This document shows positions 53,239-62,798 of a DNA stretch of 64,000 bases, piece after piece; within the stretch, counting starts at the first letter, position 1, and the number at the start of each line of letters is the position of its first letter. The notes under the pieces were generated by a model. That model saw only the letters and a list, made by a program, of their open reading frames with translations. It was not told the DNA's origin and did not search any database. The DNA is from Lysobacter capsici (GTDB taxonomy: Bacteria; Pseudomonadota; Gammaproteobacteria; Xanthomonadales; Xanthomonadaceae): assembly GCF_014779555.2 (NCBI RefSeq), contig NZ_CP094357.1:3286001-3350000 (forward strand). Direction: 5' to 3'. A program made the position numbers and the translations under genes.

Positions 53239-54627
53239 ATGACCGATTCACGCAATGCCGCCGACCGCACCTTCCCGAACGGCTTTCTGTGGGGCGCCGC
53301 CACCGCCGCGCACCAGATCGAAGGCTCGCCGATGGCCGACGGCGCCGGTCCCAGCATCTGGACCCGCTTCGCCCACACCCCCGGCATGACCCTCAACGGC
53401 GATACCGGCGATGTGGCCTGCGACCACTATCGACGCTGGAAAGAAGACGTCAAATTGATGAAGGAGCTGGGCCTGCAGGCGTATCGCTTCAGCGTCTCGT
53501 GGTCGCGCATCCTGCCCGAGGGCACCGGCCGGGTGAACCAGGCCGGCCTGGATTTCTACTCGCGCCTGGTCGACGAACTGCTGGCCAACGGCATCGAACC
53601 GCTGCTGACCTTGTACCACTGGGACATGCCGGCCGCGCTCGACGATCGCGGCGGCTGGCTCAACCGCGACTGCGCCGACTGGTTCGCCGAGTACGGCCAG
53701 GTCATGTACCGCGAGCTCGACGGCCGGGTCAAGAAGTGGGTCACGCTCAATGAGCCGTGGGTGATCACCGACGGCGGCTATCTGCACGGCGCGCTCGCGC
53801 CGGGCCATCGCAGCCGCTTCGAAGCGCCGATCGCCTCGCACAACCTGATGCGCGCGCACGGCGCGGCGGTGCAGGCGTATCGCGCCGAAGGCAAGCACGA
53901 GATCGGTCTGGTGGTGAACATCGAGCCCAAATACGCCGCCACCGATTCGGCCGAGGACGCCGCCGCGGTCAAGCGCGCGCACGCCTACATGAACGAGCAA
54001 TACCTCGATCCCGCCCTGCTCGGCACCTATCCGCCGGAACTGCGCGAGATCTTCGGCGAAGCCTGGCCGGAATGGCCGCAGGCCGATTTCGACCTGATCA
54101 AGCAGAAGCTCGACTTCATCGGCGTCAACTACTACACCCGCAGCGTCACCAAGGACGCGGTCAGCTACCCGCTCAACACCGGCGTGGTGCGGCAGCCGTC
54201 GGGCACCTACACCGAAACCGGCTGGGAAGTGTTCCCGCAGGGCCTGACCGACACCCTGACCTGGGTCAAGGACCGTTACGGCGACATCCCGATGTACATC
54301 ACCGAAAACGGCGCGGCGTTCTTCGATCCGCCGGTGGCCGAGCCCGATTCGACCGGCCAACGCCGGGTGCGCGATCCGCTGCGCATGGACTACCTGCAAA
54401 AGCACATCGGCGCGATCCACGACGCGATCCAGGCCGGCTGCGACATCCGCGGCTACATGGTGTGGTCGCTGCTGGACAACCTGGAATGGTCGCTGGGCTA
54501 CTCCAAGCGCTTCGGCGTGGTGCACGTGAACTACGCCACTCAGGACCGTACGCCGAAGGACAGTGCGCGCTGGTATTCGAAGGTGATTGCCAGCAATGGC
54601 AAGTTCCTGGAAGAGCCGTTGCCTTGA
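53239..54627 (+). CDS. GH1 beta-glucosidase
   Basis: A 462-residue cytoplasmic family 1 glycosidase without a signal peptide. It has FPNGFLWGAATAAHQIEG near the start, the acid/base Glu172 in TLNEPW, and the nucleophile Glu356 in ITENGAA; the length is typical of bacterial BglB-type enzymes. It hydrolyses beta-glucosides such as cellobiose taken up by the ABC or PTS-independent route. The start at 53239 has GGAGG upstream and removes a longer frame that crosses the divergent promoter. It is regulated probably by a LacI-type protein through the site just upstream. Confidence 0.92.
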   Translation: MTDSRNAADRTFPNGFLWGAATAAHQIEGSPMADGAGPSIWTRFAHTPGMTLNGDTGDVACDHYRRWKEDVKLMKELGLQAYRFSVSWSRILPEGTGRVNQAGLDFYSRLVDELLANGIEPLLTLYHWDMPAALDDRGGWLNRDCADWFAEYGQVMYRELDGRVKKWVTLNEPWVITDGGYLHGALAPGHRSRFEAPIASHNLMRAHGAAVQAYRAEGKHEIGLVVNIEPKYAATDSAEDAAAVKRAHAYMNEQYLDPALLGTYPPELREIFGEAWPEWPQADFDLIKQKLDFIGVNYYTRSVTKDAVSYPLNTGVVRQPSGTYTETGWEVFPQGLTDTLTWVKDRYGDIPMYITENGAAFFDPPVAEPDSTGQRRVRDPLRMDYLQKHIGAIHDAIQAGCDIRGYMVWSLLDNLEWSLGYSKRFGVVHVNYATQDRTPKDSARWYSKVIASNGKFLEEPLP

Positions 54628-55160
54628 GGCGGGATTTGAGATTTGGGATTTGGGATTTGGGATTCGAGATTGGAATTCGAGAGTCGGAAGTCAGTATCCG
54701 GAACCCGGGACACGGCGAATCCGACATTCGACATCGCATCCCTAAGGAACGTCATCCCCGCGAACGCGGGGATCCATCGACTTTCGTGCAGGTCGCGACA
54801 AAGACACTGGATATTCGGCTCCGCCGAAGTAAAGCGGAGCCCGCGTTCGCGGGAATGACGGAGTGATGGTTCGCGGCTGAAGCCCTGATGGCCTCGCCGC
54901 GATAACGTCAACCACCCGCTCCACGGCACGTCGCCGCCCCACTCCGCTCCCTGAGCCCAGCAGCACCTCAAACCCACCAAGACCGATACCCCCGACACCC
55001 CCAAACCCCGCACCAACCGACATCCATAACAACGAATACTCGCCCCGACCCCGAGCGGCGATATGCTTGGGGCCCGAGCCGGGAGCCCTTCCCGGCGCAC
55101 GATCGAACGCAGTTGCCGCGCCCGATCGCTGTTTCCCCCACTTTCAGAGCTCGCGGTTCC
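54628..55160. repeat. Gene-free region with GGGATTT tandem words and REP-like cluster, locus C
   Basis: A 533-bp gap before zwf. It begins with repeats of GATTTGGGATTTGGG (54630-54672), then REP-like palindromes at 54750-54790 (GTCATCCCCGCGAACGCGGG) and 54815-54858 with the CTCCGCCGAAG module, as at loci A and B. Near zwf, CCGGGA-GCCCT-TCCCGG (about 55079-55095) forms a small hairpin. I see no gene. Confidence 0.65.
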
Positions 55161-56588
55161 ATGCACGACACCCTGCTGCTGTTCGGCGCCACCGGCGATC
55201 TCTCCCAGCGCTATCTGTTTCCGTCGCTGGTCCATCTGTGGCGCGATCGGCTGCTGCCGGCCGGGTTCCGCATCGTCGCGGTCGGCCGCCAGGAGCTGTC
55301 CGACGACGAGTTCCGCGCCTGGCTGCGCGAGCACATGGCCGGCGAGGTCGCCGACGATCCGGCGCTGGTGGAAGACCTGCTGTCCAAGATTGCCTACGTC
55401 TCGGTCGATCTGCGCGACGAGACCTCGATCGCCGCGGCGCTGTCGAAATACGCCGACCGCCCGAGCGTGAGCTACCTGGCCACGCCGCCGGACCTGTTCG
55501 TGCATTGCGCCAACGGCCTCAAGGCCGCCGGCCTGCTGGAGGGCGAATCGCGCCTGGTGCTGGAAAAACCGATCGGCCGCGATCTGGCCTCGGCGCGCGA
55601 GATCAACGCCGCGCTGCGCGCCTGCCTGGACGAATCGCGGATCTTCCGCATCGACCATTACCTGGGCAAGGCGGCGGTGCAGAACCTGCTCGCGCTGCGC
55701 CTGGGCAACACCTTGCTCGAAGCGGTGTGGGAACACCGCTGGATCGAATCGGTCGACATCCTGGTCGCCGAAACCGCCGGCGTCGACGGCCGCGAAGGCT
55801 ATTACGCCGGCTACGGCGCGCTGCGCGACATGGTCCAGAACCACATGCTGCAATTGCTCGCGCTGATCGCGATGGAGCCGCCATCGGTGCTCGACGCCGA
55901 CAGCATCCGCGACGAGAAGCGCAAGGTGCTGCGCGCGCTGCGGCCGATGAGCCGCGACGACGTCGCCGCCCGCACCGTGCGCGGCCGCTACGGCGCCGGC
56001 GTGGTCGAGGGCCGCGCGGTCAAGGGTTTCGTGCACGAATCCACGGTCGAGACCTTCGTCGCGGTGGAAACCTATATCGACAACTGGCGCTGGGCCGGTG
56101 TTCCTTTCAGGCTGGTCACCGGCAAGCGCCTGGCCGAACGCGCGACCGAGGTGGTGGTCTCGTTCCGTCCGACCTCGCACTGGCTGTTCGAACGCCCGCG
56201 CCGCGGCCGCGAACGCCCCAACCGCCTGCGCATGCGCCTGCAACCCGACGAAACCATCGAGCTGGGCCTGATGGGCAGCCTCGCCGCGCCCGAATGGGGC
56301 GCGATGGAGCTCAAGCCGATGTCGCTGGATCTGTCGATGTCGGGCTCGCCGCAGCGGCGCATCGCCTACGAGCGCCTGCTGGTCGACGCGCTGCGCGGCA
56401 ACCAGACCCTGTTCGTGCGCGACGACGAAGTCGAAGCGGCGTGGCAATGGATCGACAGCATCGAAGGCGCCTGGAGCCAGACCGAGCAACCCGCGCTGGA
56501 CTACCCGGCCGGCTCCTGGGGCCCGGCCGAGGCCGAACGCTTCCTGCCGCCGACCAATGGCTACAAGTCCGGCGGAGGTTCGGCATGA
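55161..56588 (+). CDS. zwf: Glucose-6-phosphate 1-dehydrogenase
   Basis: A 475-residue NADP-dependent enzyme oxidising glucose 6-phosphate to 6-phosphogluconolactone, the entry to the Entner-Doudoroff and pentose phosphate pathways. The Rossmann motif is LFGATGDLSQRYLFP at the N-terminus; the active-site RIDHYLGK and the EKPIGRDL motif are present. The frame extends 16 codons upstream from a TTG, but the ATG at 55161 fits family length. Its stop overlaps glk as ATGA. Confidence 0.95.
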   Translation: MHDTLLLFGATGDLSQRYLFPSLVHLWRDRLLPAGFRIVAVGRQELSDDEFRAWLREHMAGEVADDPALVEDLLSKIAYVSVDLRDETSIAAALSKYADRPSVSYLATPPDLFVHCANGLKAAGLLEGESRLVLEKPIGRDLASAREINAALRACLDESRIFRIDHYLGKAAVQNLLALRLGNTLLEAVWEHRWIESVDILVAETAGVDGREGYYAGYGALRDMVQNHMLQLLALIAMEPPSVLDADSIRDEKRKVLRALRPMSRDDVAARTVRGRYGAGVVEGRAVKGFVHESTVETFVAVETYIDNWRWAGVPFRLVTGKRLAERATEVVVSFRPTSHWLFERPRRGRERPNRLRMRLQPDETIELGLMGSLAAPEWGAMELKPMSLDLSMSGSPQRRIAYERLLVDALRGNQTLFVRDDEVEAAWQWIDSIEGAWSQTEQPALDYPAGSWGPAEAERFLPPTNGYKSGGGSA

Positions 56589-57595
56589 GCGGCGCGTTGC
56601 TGGCCGACATCGGCGGGACCAACGCCCGCTTCGCCCTCGCCTCGTCCGATCCGGCCGTGCCGGCGCTGTTGCCCGACAGCGTGCAGGTTTTCTCGGTCGC
56701 CGACTTCCCGTCGCTGGCCGACGCCGCGCGCCATTACCTCGACCGCATCGGCGCCAGCCCGACCGATGCCGTGTTCGCGGTGGCCGGGCGCGTCGATGGC
56801 GACGAGGCGCGAATCACCAATCACCCGTGGGTGATCTCGGCCGAACGCACCCGAATCGCTCTGGGGCTCACCCAGCTGCGTTTGGTCAACGACTTCGCCG
56901 CGCAGGCGATGGCGGTGTCGCTGCTGCAACCCTCCGACGTGGTGCCGATCGGCGGCGTGCGCTGGAACGGCTGGAGCGGCGACGGCGACCGCACCTACGC
57001 GATCATCGGCGCCGGCACCGGCCTGGGCGTGGGCGCGCTGCTGCGCCGCGACGGCCGCTATTACCCGCTGCAGACCGAGGGCGGCCACGTCAGCTTCGCC
57101 CCGGGCACGCCGGAAGAAATCGAAGTGCTGCAACGCCTGTCGGGCGAATTCGGCCGGGTCTCCAACGAGCGTCTGCTCAGCGGCAGCGGCCTGGTCAACC
57201 TGCATCGCGCGCTGAGCCAGATCGCCGGCGAAGACCCCGGCCCGCTGCAGCCGCAGGACATCACCGCGATGGCGCGCGAGGGCGACGTGCGTTGCCTGCG
57301 CGCGATCGACGTGTTCTGCGCGGTATTCGGCGCAGCCGCGGGCGACCTCGTGCTGACCCTCGGCGCCTGGGACGGCGTGTTCCTGCCCGGCGGCCTGGTG
57401 CCCAAGCTGATGCCGTGGCTGGCGCATTCGGGCTTCCGCCAGCGTTTCGAACACAAGGGCCGGTTCTCGCCGACCATGGCGCGGGTGCCGACCCTGGCGG
57501 TGACCCATGCGCAGCCGGGCCTGCTCGGCGCGGCGGCGCTGGCGGCGCGGCACGCGCCGATGGCGGCGCCTGCGAGCGAGGTCAGCGCGGGTTGA
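56585..57595 (+). CDS. glk: Glucokinase
   Basis: A 336-residue Glk-family glucokinase (not ROK type). It starts LLADIGGTNARFALA, has the family segment RITNHPWVIS and LRLVNDFAAQAMAV with the catalytic Asp, and GAGTGLGVGAL and EGGHVSF motifs. It turns free glucose, for example from the GH1, GH65 or secreted glycosidase reactions, into glucose 6-phosphate. The 4-bp overlap with zwf makes an upper-pathway operon. Confidence 0.95.
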   Translation: MSGALLADIGGTNARFALASSDPAVPALLPDSVQVFSVADFPSLADAARHYLDRIGASPTDAVFAVAGRVDGDEARITNHPWVISAERTRIALGLTQLRLVNDFAAQAMAVSLLQPSDVVPIGGVRWNGWSGDGDRTYAIIGAGTGLGVGALLRRDGRYYPLQTEGGHVSFAPGTPEEIEVLQRLSGEFGRVSNERLLSGSGLVNLHRALSQIAGEDPGPLQPQDITAMAREGDVRCLRAIDVFCAVFGAAAGDLVLTLGAWDGVFLPGGLVPKLMPWLAHSGFRQRFEHKGRFSPTMARVPTLAVTHAQPGLLGAAALAARHAPMAAPASEVSAG

Positions 57596-57756
57596 GCGGC
57601 GCTGCCGCGCTTCGCCGTTATCGGCGCGGCGCGGTCGCGGCTTGCGCCGCTCCCGCAGGTAGTGGGCGCGGATTCCAGATCGTGATGTGACGCAGGCCGC
57701 GACCACCCGGCCGCGCCACGACATGGCCTTAAACAAGCCCGTGCGACGATGGACGG

Positions 57757-58503
57757 ATGCTCGACGACTCCGCCCCCGTCCCGCACGATCCCGCCCTGCC
57801 TCAGGCCGCGCCGTATCGCTGGCATGAGCATCGCAGCGTCGACACCTGGGTCTGGGCCAGCGCGGTGGCCATCGCGGCCGAACTGCGGCGCGATCTGGCG
57901 CGGCGTTCGCGCGTGCGCCTGCTGCTGTCGGGCGGCACCACTCCGGCGCCGGTCTACCGCGCCCTGTCGCGCGCGCCGCTGGACTGGGCGCGGGTCGATA
58001 TCGCCCTGGTCGACGAACGCTGGCTGCTGCCCGACGATCGCGACAGCAACGCCTGGCTGGTCCGCCAGTACCTGCTGCGCCACAACGCCGCCGCCGCGCG
58101 CTTCGAAGCGCTGACCGCGCCCGGCCGCAGCCTCGAGGAAGCCGTCGCCTTCGCCAATGCGCACGCACGCCAGAGCGCCAGCGCGGCGGTGCTGGGCATG
58201 GGCGAGGACGGCCACACCGCATCGCTGTTTCCCGGCCTGCCGGGCCTGGATCGGGTACTGGCGTCGAAACAGCCGTATGTCGCCATCGACGCCACCACCG
58301 CGGCCGGCGCCAGGCAATGGAGCAAACGCATCAGCCTGACGCCCGCTGGCTTGGCGTATGCGCAATCGCGGTTCCTGCTGATTCAGGGCAAGGCCAAGCG
58401 CGAGGTGTTCCGTCAAGCCATCGCCAGCGGCGAGGTACAGCGCTGGCCGGTACTGATCGGCATGCAGGGCGACGTCGGCCTGGATGTGCATTGGTGCGAG
58501 TGA
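57757..58503 (+). CDS. pgl: 6-phosphogluconolactonase
   Basis: A 248-residue hydrolase converting the Zwf product to 6-phosphogluconate. Family motifs are LLLSGGTTPAPVYRAL (phosphate loop), VDIALVDERWLLPDDRDSNAWLVRQYLL, and LGMGEDGHTASLFPG with the catalytic His. It follows glk by 161 bp, a gap with one copy of the GTCGCGGCTTGCGCCGCTCC repeat (57629-57655) that may attenuate read-through. No edd or eda gene is in the window. Confidence 0.94.
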   Translation: MLDDSAPVPHDPALPQAAPYRWHEHRSVDTWVWASAVAIAAELRRDLARRSRVRLLLSGGTTPAPVYRALSRAPLDWARVDIALVDERWLLPDDRDSNAWLVRQYLLRHNAAAARFEALTAPGRSLEEAVAFANAHARQSASAAVLGMGEDGHTASLFPGLPGLDRVLASKQPYVAIDATTAAGARQWSKRISLTPAGLAYAQSRFLLIQGKAKREVFRQAIASGEVQRWPVLIGMQGDVGLDVHWCE

Positions 58504-58554
58504 TTCGATCGGGCTGTGCGTTCTGCCCAGAGCAACTACCTCGGCTTGTCGATC

Positions 58555-58602
58555 CGCCTTAGCCCCTCTCCCGCTTGCGGGAGAGGGGTTGGGGTGAGGG
58601 CC
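58555..58602. repeat. Single half-copy of the 126-bp palindromic repeat
   Basis: AGCCCCTCTCCCGC-TT-GCGGGAGAGGGG followed by TTGGGGTGAGGGC matches the first hairpin of the triple repeat at 43220. It lies between the convergent pgl and glycosidase genes and may serve as terminator for both. Confidence 0.75.
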
Positions 58603-58622
58603 GCCCACTGCGGCGCACCGCC

Positions 58623-61600
58623 CTACTCCATCTCCACCACCACCCGCGCCGGCACCTGTTCGATCTTCAACTCGCCGTCCATCCACGCACGTTCGCGCCC
58701 ATCGACCCGGGTCTTGCCCGGGGCGCGATCGAACGGCCACTTCACCATCACCCCGCCCGGCGGAACTTGCAGACCGGGCGACAACTCCAGCGACACGCGC
58801 TTGCCGTCGCGCTTGAATCGATAGCCCAGTTCGCCATACGGCGTGCGCAACTTTTCGACCGACACGCCCTCGCCGTCCAGCCACGCCGCCGGCACGCCGG
58901 CCGCGATCACCAGCGCCTGATCGACGTCGCGGGTGTAGGCGAACATGTCCAGCGCCGAGCGCACATAGTCCGACTCGACCCAGGCATGCGGCAGATCGCC
59001 GACGAAGAACGGTTTGCGCGGCGTGCGCGACACCACCTCGGCCCATTGGTTCCAGCCGCGCGGTTGCTGATCCTTGAAGAAGAAATCCAGCGCCTCGTGC
59101 GCGCGATCGCGCCAGCCCAGGCGGACGAAACTGCCGATCGTGCGCAGTTCGTACGGCGTGTAGTCCTTCCACTCGCGGCGGCCGTCGCGGCGATCGACGA
59201 ACTCTTTCCAGTAGCGCTCGAAGGTGTTGTTCAACAAGGTGGGCGGCAACAAGCCCTGCTCGCCGCCGGGCGCGAGCGCGATCGTGGTCGAGGTCGCGTC
59301 GAAATCGCCGAGTTCGGCCGCGCCGGGAATGTAGTCGATGCGGTGTTGCTGCGTTGCCGATTGGATCGAACGGTATAGATCGTCGCGGAACTGATCGCGC
59401 GACGCGGTGTAGGCCTCGGCCGCCTCGTCCTCACCCAACCACTTCGCGATCTCGACCGCGTCCTTGTAACCGCGCAGCGCCCAGAAATTGTCCCAGTACG
59501 AATGCATCGGCTTGGCCGAATAGCCCTCGTGACTGATCGAGGCCGGCATCATGCCGTAGAAGGCCGGATTCAAGGCGCGGTTGGCATCGGTGCGCTCGCT
59601 CGATCGCAGCTCGTCCATGTAGCGCACCGCGCCCTGCACGTGCGGCCACATCGCCTTGAGCAGTTCGCGATCGCGGGTGTAGCGATAGACCTCGGCGACG
59701 GTGAAGATCAGTTCGCCGTGGCTGTCGTTCTCCGGCACCGGATCGCTGCCGCGGTCGTCGACGCAACACGGCACCTTGCCGTTTTCGAACTGATACGGCG
59801 CGTACCAGCGCAGGAAATCCTCGGCCACGTCTTCGCGGCCCATGCGCAACAGGCCCTCGCCGATCATCGCGCCGTCGCGGATCCACGCACGCGCATACGA
59901 GCGCGTACCCGGCTGCAGACGCGGGCCTTCGCGGCTGATCAGCATATGCGCCAGCCCGGTGCGCAAGGTGTCGACCACGTGCTGTCCGGCCGCCGGCACC
60001 CGCAGCTTCACCCGGTCGAGTTTGTCGCGCCACATGCGCGCGGTCGCGGCCTGCCACTTGATCGCGTCGGCGGGATCCAGGCTGGGCAACGACGCGCCCG
60101 GATCCTGCGGCAGATAGATGAACACCTCGCGGCTTTCGCCCGCGGCCAGACGCATCGGATACAACATCGCGCCGGACGCCAGGCCATCGGGATCGACCAC
60201 CTCGCTCTTGGCGTCCGCGACCCGCCCCGAACGCAGACGACCGACCACTTCCCCGCTTTGCAAGCCCGACACCAACGCACCCGCCACCGGCGTCAGCGAT
60301 TGCACGCCGGGATTGCCGTTGACGGTGGCCAGGCCATTGCCGACGCCGTCGCGAGTTTGGTCGGCGACATCGATGCGCAACCGACGAATACTGCTGACCC
60401 CGCCGGTGGTGCTCAGGAACTGGGTCGGCGGATTGACCTGGAACGGCCGCACCGCCAAGGCCAAGGTCAGCGCGCGCGCCTGCTTGCCGGTGTTGCGCAC
60501 GCGATAGCGCGCGACGATCTGCTCCTGCCCTTCGAATTCGGGCGAGAACGCGGTGACGGTCAGCTTCAGATCGCCGGCATCCCAATGCACGCTCGGGATC
60601 GGCAGATAGCCGTCCTGCAGACTCTGGGTGATCGCCACGTCGGCCCAGGTCTTGAGTTCGCGTCTGGACGCGTCTTCAAGCAGCAGCAACGGCTCGACGC
60701 TGAAGCCGGCCTTGTAAACCTCGATCGCACCGTCCTCGCCGATCAGTCCCTGTTGCAGGCCGCCGTCGGTGCCGACGATGGTCCAGTACGGCTGCTCGCC
60801 GCTGAAACCGCGCGGGTAGTCGCCGCGCGGCGCGCGCTTGGCCAGTTCCTTGACGAAATCGTTGGGCGTGGCCGCGAACGCCAGCGGCTGCACGCTCAAC
60901 TCGGCCAGGCCGAAACCCAGACCGAGGCCGCGGATCGGCACCACGCGCAGATAGCGCGCTTGCGCTTCAGGCAAGGCGATCAGATCGGTGCCGCCGTCGC
61001 CGTGATCGACATGGCCCGCGTTTTCGCGCCACCGCTTGCCGTCATCGGACAGATCGATGCGGTAGTCGGAGGCGAACTCGTCGTCGGCCCATCGCAGCAC
61101 CACGCCGCCGAACTCGCGCACGCGGCCGAGGTCGAGCGTCAACGCCGGCTCCGGATCGGTTTCGAAACCCGCGCGCCAGGCCGTGGCCGGATCGCCGTCG
61201 ATCGCATAGTCGGCGCGGCTGCCCTGCGCGGTCGTGGTGGCGACGACGGTTCCGGTCAACGGCGAGCCGTCGTCCTTGGCCAGCGGTTGAAACGTCAATT
61301 GATCGAAGCAGACCGAGCCCTTGCCGCCGGCACTGTTGTAGACGGTGAATTCGAGCTTGGCGCTCTTGCGCAGCGCCGGATCGGGCGCCGGCCCCCAGGC
61401 GCGGCTGATATGCCGCTGCTTGTAGACCACCGGCGTCCATTGCTTCGGATACTCGTACTTGGGCCGGTTCACCCACCACACGTTGTCGCCGCTGGCGTCG
61501 ACCAGCTTGAACTGCAGATCGTTGGCCGGCGAATCGCCGCGCATCTGGAACGCGAACTGGTAATTGTCCGGATAGTCCAGCGGCAATTCGCGCTGCAATC

Positions 61601-61916
61601 CGGCGTAACCGGACACGCCGTTGAAATCGTAGTCCAGGCACAGCGCGCGCCCCTTGCTGCTGTCGACCGGGCGCAGGCTCGCGGTGACCTGGTTGGAGGT
61701 CACCACGGTCCACGGCTTGGCCGATTCGAAATCGTCGAGCACCCGCGGTTTCTGCGCGAACGCCGCGCCGCCGCTGGAAAAAAATGCGAGCAACGACAAC
61801 CAGGCCACCGCCACAACGGACTTCGCTGCAGCGCGCCGCGCCGATCGAGGCGATGCGGCGACGGGATGCGATGCGGCGACAACCCGCGCCACGACCGATG
61901 GGTAGCGTTCCGACAT
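58623..61916 (-). CDS. Secreted multidomain six-hairpin glycosidase with a discoidin domain
   Basis: A 1097-residue exported protein. A long basic n-region (about 35 residues) precedes the hydrophobic core VVAVAWLSLLAFF ending AAFAQ. Residues about 58-215 look like a CBM11/CIA30-type jelly roll (VLDDFESAKPWTVV); 220-350 is an F5/8-type C (discoidin) domain (YAIDGDPATAWRAGFET, SDYRIDLSDDGKRWRE); the rest resembles an (alpha/alpha)6 glycosidase (YARAWIRDGAMIGEGLLRMG, ENDSHGELIFTVAEVYRYTRD, KPMHSYWDNFWALRGYKDAV, PHAWVESDYVRSALDMF). It may cleave extracellular glucans; substrate unknown. ATG at 61916 has AAGGTGAG upstream, preferred to GTG at 61925. Last gene of the transporter operon. Confidence 0.85.
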   Translation of the reverse strand: MSERYPSVVARVVAASHPVAASPRSARRAAAKSVVAVAWLSLLAFFSSGGAAFAQKPRVLDDFESAKPWTVVTSNQVTASLRPVDSSKGRALCLDYDFNGVSGYAGLQRELPLDYPDNYQFAFQMRGDSPANDLQFKLVDASGDNVWWVNRPKYEYPKQWTPVVYKQRHISRAWGPAPDPALRKSAKLEFTVYNSAGGKGSVCFDQLTFQPLAKDDGSPLTGTVVATTTAQGSRADYAIDGDPATAWRAGFETDPEPALTLDLGRVREFGGVVLRWADDEFASDYRIDLSDDGKRWRENAGHVDHGDGGTDLIALPEAQARYLRVVPIRGLGLGFGLAELSVQPLAFAATPNDFVKELAKRAPRGDYPRGFSGEQPYWTIVGTDGGLQQGLIGEDGAIEVYKAGFSVEPLLLLEDASRRELKTWADVAITQSLQDGYLPIPSVHWDAGDLKLTVTAFSPEFEGQEQIVARYRVRNTGKQARALTLALAVRPFQVNPPTQFLSTTGGVSSIRRLRIDVADQTRDGVGNGLATVNGNPGVQSLTPVAGALVSGLQSGEVVGRLRSGRVADAKSEVVDPDGLASGAMLYPMRLAAGESREVFIYLPQDPGASLPSLDPADAIKWQAATARMWRDKLDRVKLRVPAAGQHVVDTLRTGLAHMLISREGPRLQPGTRSYARAWIRDGAMIGEGLLRMGREDVAEDFLRWYAPYQFENGKVPCCVDDRGSDPVPENDSHGELIFTVAEVYRYTRDRELLKAMWPHVQGAVRYMDELRSSERTDANRALNPAFYGMMPASISHEGYSAKPMHSYWDNFWALRGYKDAVEIAKWLGEDEAAEAYTASRDQFRDDLYRSIQSATQQHRIDYIPGAAELGDFDATSTTIALAPGGEQGLLPPTLLNNTFERYWKEFVDRRDGRREWKDYTPYELRTIGSFVRLGWRDRAHEALDFFFKDQQPRGWNQWAEVVSRTPRKPFFVGDLPHAWVESDYVRSALDMFAYTRDVDQALVIAAGVPAAWLDGEGVSVEKLRTPYGELGYRFKRDGKRVSLELSPGLQVPPGGVMVKWPFDRAPGKTRVDGRERAWMDGELKIEQVPARVVVEME

Positions 61917-61961
61917 CGAGTTCACTCACCTTGTTCGCGCCGCATCATCGCGGCAGACGGT

Positions 61962-62798
61962 TCAACCCTTGACGCTGCCGACCAGCAGACCTTGCAGGTA
62001 GTGGCGTTGCAGCACCAGGAACAGCAACAGCACCGGCACCACGGTGACCACCGAGCCGGCCATCATCATTTCGTTGTCCTGCACGTGCTCGCGCGACAGC
62101 GACGCCAACGCGACCGGCAGGGTCTGCAGGTTCTCGTCGCTGAGCACGATCAGCGGCCACATGAAATCGTTCCAGGCGCCCAGAAAACTGAAGATCGCCA
62201 GGGTCACCAGGATCGGCCGCAACGCCGGCAGGACGATCTGGAAGAAGATGCGCAACTCGCCGGCGCCATCGATGCGCGGCGCCTCCAGCAGCTCATCGGG
62301 AATCGAGCGCGCGTACTGGCGGACCAGGAAAATGCCGAAGATGCCGGCCATGCCCGGCACCACCGCGCCGGCATAGCTGTTGATCAGGCCCATCTGCTTG
62401 AGCATCAGGAACAGCGGCATCATCGACACCTGCGCCGGAATCACCAGCGCCGCGAGCAACACACGGAACACCCGCTCGCGCCCGCCGAAATCGAGTTTGG
62501 CGAAGGCATAACCGGCCAGGGTGTTGAGCAGCACCGCGATGATCGTGACCAGGGTCGAGATCAGAAAACTGTTGAACAGGTAGCGGCCCATGCCCATGCG
62601 CGCGAACAGTTCGTGGTAGTTGTGCAGGGTCGGGCTGGACGACCACAGCGGCGGCGGAAACGCGCTGGCCTCGCCGGGCTGCATCAGCGAGACCGCGAAC
62701 ATCCACAGCAACGGCGCCAGGCTCAGCGCGGCCAGACCGACCAACAGGCCGTTGACGATCGCCTTGGCCAGCCAGGCCGGCATCCCGTCGCGATTCAT
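61962..62798 (-). CDS. Sugar ABC transporter permease, MalG/UgpE type
   Basis: A 278-residue inner-membrane permease with six predicted helices, starting ALSLAPLLWMFAVSLM. The ATPase-contact EAA loop is EAPRIDGAGELRIFFQIVLPALRPI. A MalG-like C-terminus ends VLQRHYLQGLLVGSVKG. The ATG overlaps the stop of the other permease as ATGA. With the upstream permease and binding protein it forms a CUT1 importer; the ATPase is missing here. Confidence 0.92.
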   Translation of the reverse strand: MNRDGMPAWLAKAIVNGLLVGLAALSLAPLLWMFAVSLMQPGEASAFPPPLWSSSPTLHNYHELFARMGMGRYLFNSFLISTLVTIIAVLLNTLAGYAFAKLDFGGRERVFRVLLAALVIPAQVSMMPLFLMLKQMGLINSYAGAVVPGMAGIFGIFLVRQYARSIPDELLEAPRIDGAGELRIFFQIVLPALRPILVTLAIFSFLGAWNDFMWPLIVLSDENLQTLPVALASLSREHVQDNEMMMAGSVVTVVPVLLLFLVLQRHYLQGLLVGSVKG

